Assembly (NCBI GenBank): GCA_036785705.1
Contig: JAWUZG010000084.1
Span: forward strand, 10,243,501 to 10,307,500
Direction: 5' to 3'
DNA from: Acanthornis magna
Lineage: Eukaryota; Chordata; Aves; Passeriformes; Acanthizidae
Length of the DNA: 64,000 bases
Position numbers and translations under genes: made by a program. The number at the start of each line of letters is the position of its first letter. The first letter of the stretch is position 1. The notes beneath the pieces were generated by a model. It had not been told where the DNA came from, made no database searches, and saw only the letters and a list, made by a program, of their open reading frames with translations. Positions 62,730 to 64,000 of the stretch are shown in pieces.

Positions 62730-64000
62730 CTGTGAGACAACAGAATAGACAATGATTCATTAAGTATTTAGGGGCACAGTACAGTGTCTGCATGCACATT
62801 CTTGGCAAGGTGTCTATTATTTCCCATAAAGATTTACTCATATCATACTCACCTGTGGAAAAGCTGCCATCACCACCAAAAATGCCAGGCTTTGGAGAAG
62901 ATTGAAACTGAAACCATCTCTAAGCCCCAGCATCTGAGAAGGTCTAAACCTTGGATTTCACTGTGAAGGCAAACAGGAATTCTGCTTCCTACCCTCATGC
63001 ATTGCCAAAGTTGAGATCTGAATCCACAATTCAATTTTGCAGACTAGACAAATATGTCATTGCTACAGTCAGTGTGATTTTATACTGTGGCAAAGGGCTT
63101 TAAAACAAAGTTTAGTACTGTTCCTGGGTTTGGGGATTCTTAAATAAAATCCAGCCACAGAGGAGTTTTCTGTGTTTTCTAGACGTTCTGTGAAACACCA
63201 TCAGGTTAATTCACACCACTGGCAGTGAAATTAATTCTGATGTCTTAGTCATTTTATAGCAGTCTATAGTTCAGCCTGTTCTCAGTAGTAGGTGCAAAAT
63301 TCAGTTCTAATGGGCTTCAGTGAGCAAGGAACTTTACTCTGTTTTTCTCCCACTAGTACAGCAAATGAGAAATTTGGAGTTAAGAGCTTCCATTTGCTTA
63401 TTTTAACACGAGAAGATTTCTTTTCCTGTACTGTTTTCAAGTGCAAATTTGCACAATAAATAGTGCTATAATAAACAGTTCTCAAACATATGCATGAACA
63501 TCTGCAGGGAGTCATACTTGTGGTATTCTTGTGGTGCATTCTAGGAATCAGTTTCCTCCGTGAAGGACAATTATTGTAAGTCAAAATTATACAAATCAGT
63601 GATTTTCTGTAAGGAACAACAACTTGTTAATGATTGAGCCACTGCAAATAAGACACAGGCAATAGTCTTTGAAGAGCTCTGTGCATAATAAAGCCAACTG
63701 AAAAAGGGCAAAGAAAAAATGTTTCTTTCAAAAAACCCCAAAAGAGCAGGTGACATGCAGCTCATAAACACTGTTAGGAGAAAACAGAAAACAGTCTCCA
63801 ATGTACTTCAATCACAAGAGGCACTGAATCAGATTTTCTATTAGCACTGCAAAGCCTCTGCCTCAAAGATTATGTACAATGGATATAAGCATTCTGATAG
63901 CAAATATATTTCATCTGATTTTTGAAAGTAGCTGTTCACCACTTAATTAAAGTTCTGTCCACACTAGAAAAATCTGCACTGGGTATAATTACCAGTAATT
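62730..64000 (-). other. PTPN5 intron, 5' side of the membrane exon (partial)
   Basis: No exon coding the first STEP61 membrane helix or the proline-rich N-terminus was found on the minus strand here. No repeat was recognised. I read it as intron that continues beyond the window. Confidence 0.5.

Larger units (their letters stand above)
32880..64000 (-). other. PTPN5: PTPN5 (STEP) gene, 3' portion: ten coding exons, nine complete introns, part of a tenth
   Basis: This is a brain-enriched, non-receptor-type tyrosine phosphatase of the KIM-containing family. In mammals it dephosphorylates ERK1/2, p38, Fyn and glutamate receptor subunits. Ten exons with GT donors and AG acceptors join in phase on the minus strand to give 1,299 nt (432 residues plus stop), matching the last ~430 residues of the mammalian 541-565 residue STEP61. 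Diagnostic matches to PTPN5 rather than PTPRR or PTPN7 are the KIM with RRGSNVSL, KALDPF.LQAEFF, HYW.TSWPDQKTPD and the C-terminal RGGMIQTCEQYQFVHHVMSLY. The first exons (first membrane segment, proline-rich N-terminus) are not in the window and should lie above 64,000. No frame break or premature stop was found, so the gene looks functional. The left boundary is the candidate poly(A) site. Confidence 0.96.

Noticed and set aside
1..64000. CRISPR array, bacterial operon, phage or toxin system
   Set aside because: The window is vertebrate nuclear DNA with spliced genes and CR1/LTR repeats; no regularly spaced repeats or operon structure was seen.

Overview
The window is bird nuclear DNA. The base composition is AT-rich, with long introns and intergenic stretches. 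The interspersed repeats are typical avian ones: many 5'-truncated CR1 LINEs in both orientations, one ERVK-type LTR and one ERVL-type LTR of the kinds common in Neoaves/passerines, and a few very old MIR-like SINE remnants. There is no bacterial-style gene packing. Most open frames here are chance frames, repeat frames or intron noise.

The right half (about 32.9-64 kb) holds the 3' ten coding exons of PTPN5 (STEP, striatal-enriched protein tyrosine phosphatase) on the minus strand. The exons join in phase into 432 codons plus a stop. They cover the second membrane segment, the PEST-rich linker, the kinase-interaction motif (KIM), the kinase-specificity sequence, and the whole phosphatase domain: KNRY substrate loop, WPD loop, HCSAGIGRTG P-loop split by an intron, and QTCEQY Q-loop. 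The N-terminal exons of the long STEP61-type form (first membrane segment, polyproline part) lie beyond position 64,000. A poly(A) signal cluster about 0.9 kb past the stop is the best candidate 3' end.

The middle-left (about 15.8-24.8 kb), downstream of PTPN5 and on the same strand, carries decayed exons of an intracellular Ig-domain protein of the MyBP-C/titin type. In mammals the gene next to the PTPN5 3' end, in the same orientation, is IGSF22, so these are best read as an IGSF22 pseudogene. Several splice sites are still perfect, but the reading frames contain stops, frameshifts and lost core tryptophans. This is the most interesting part of the window.

The far left (1 to about 15 kb) has no gene I can defend. 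It holds an ERVL-type LTR (about 2.9-3.4 kb), MIR-like fragments, an ERVK-type LTR (about 14.1-14.5 kb) and one weak, frame-broken reading frame for a possible secreted peptide near 5.6-5.9 kb.
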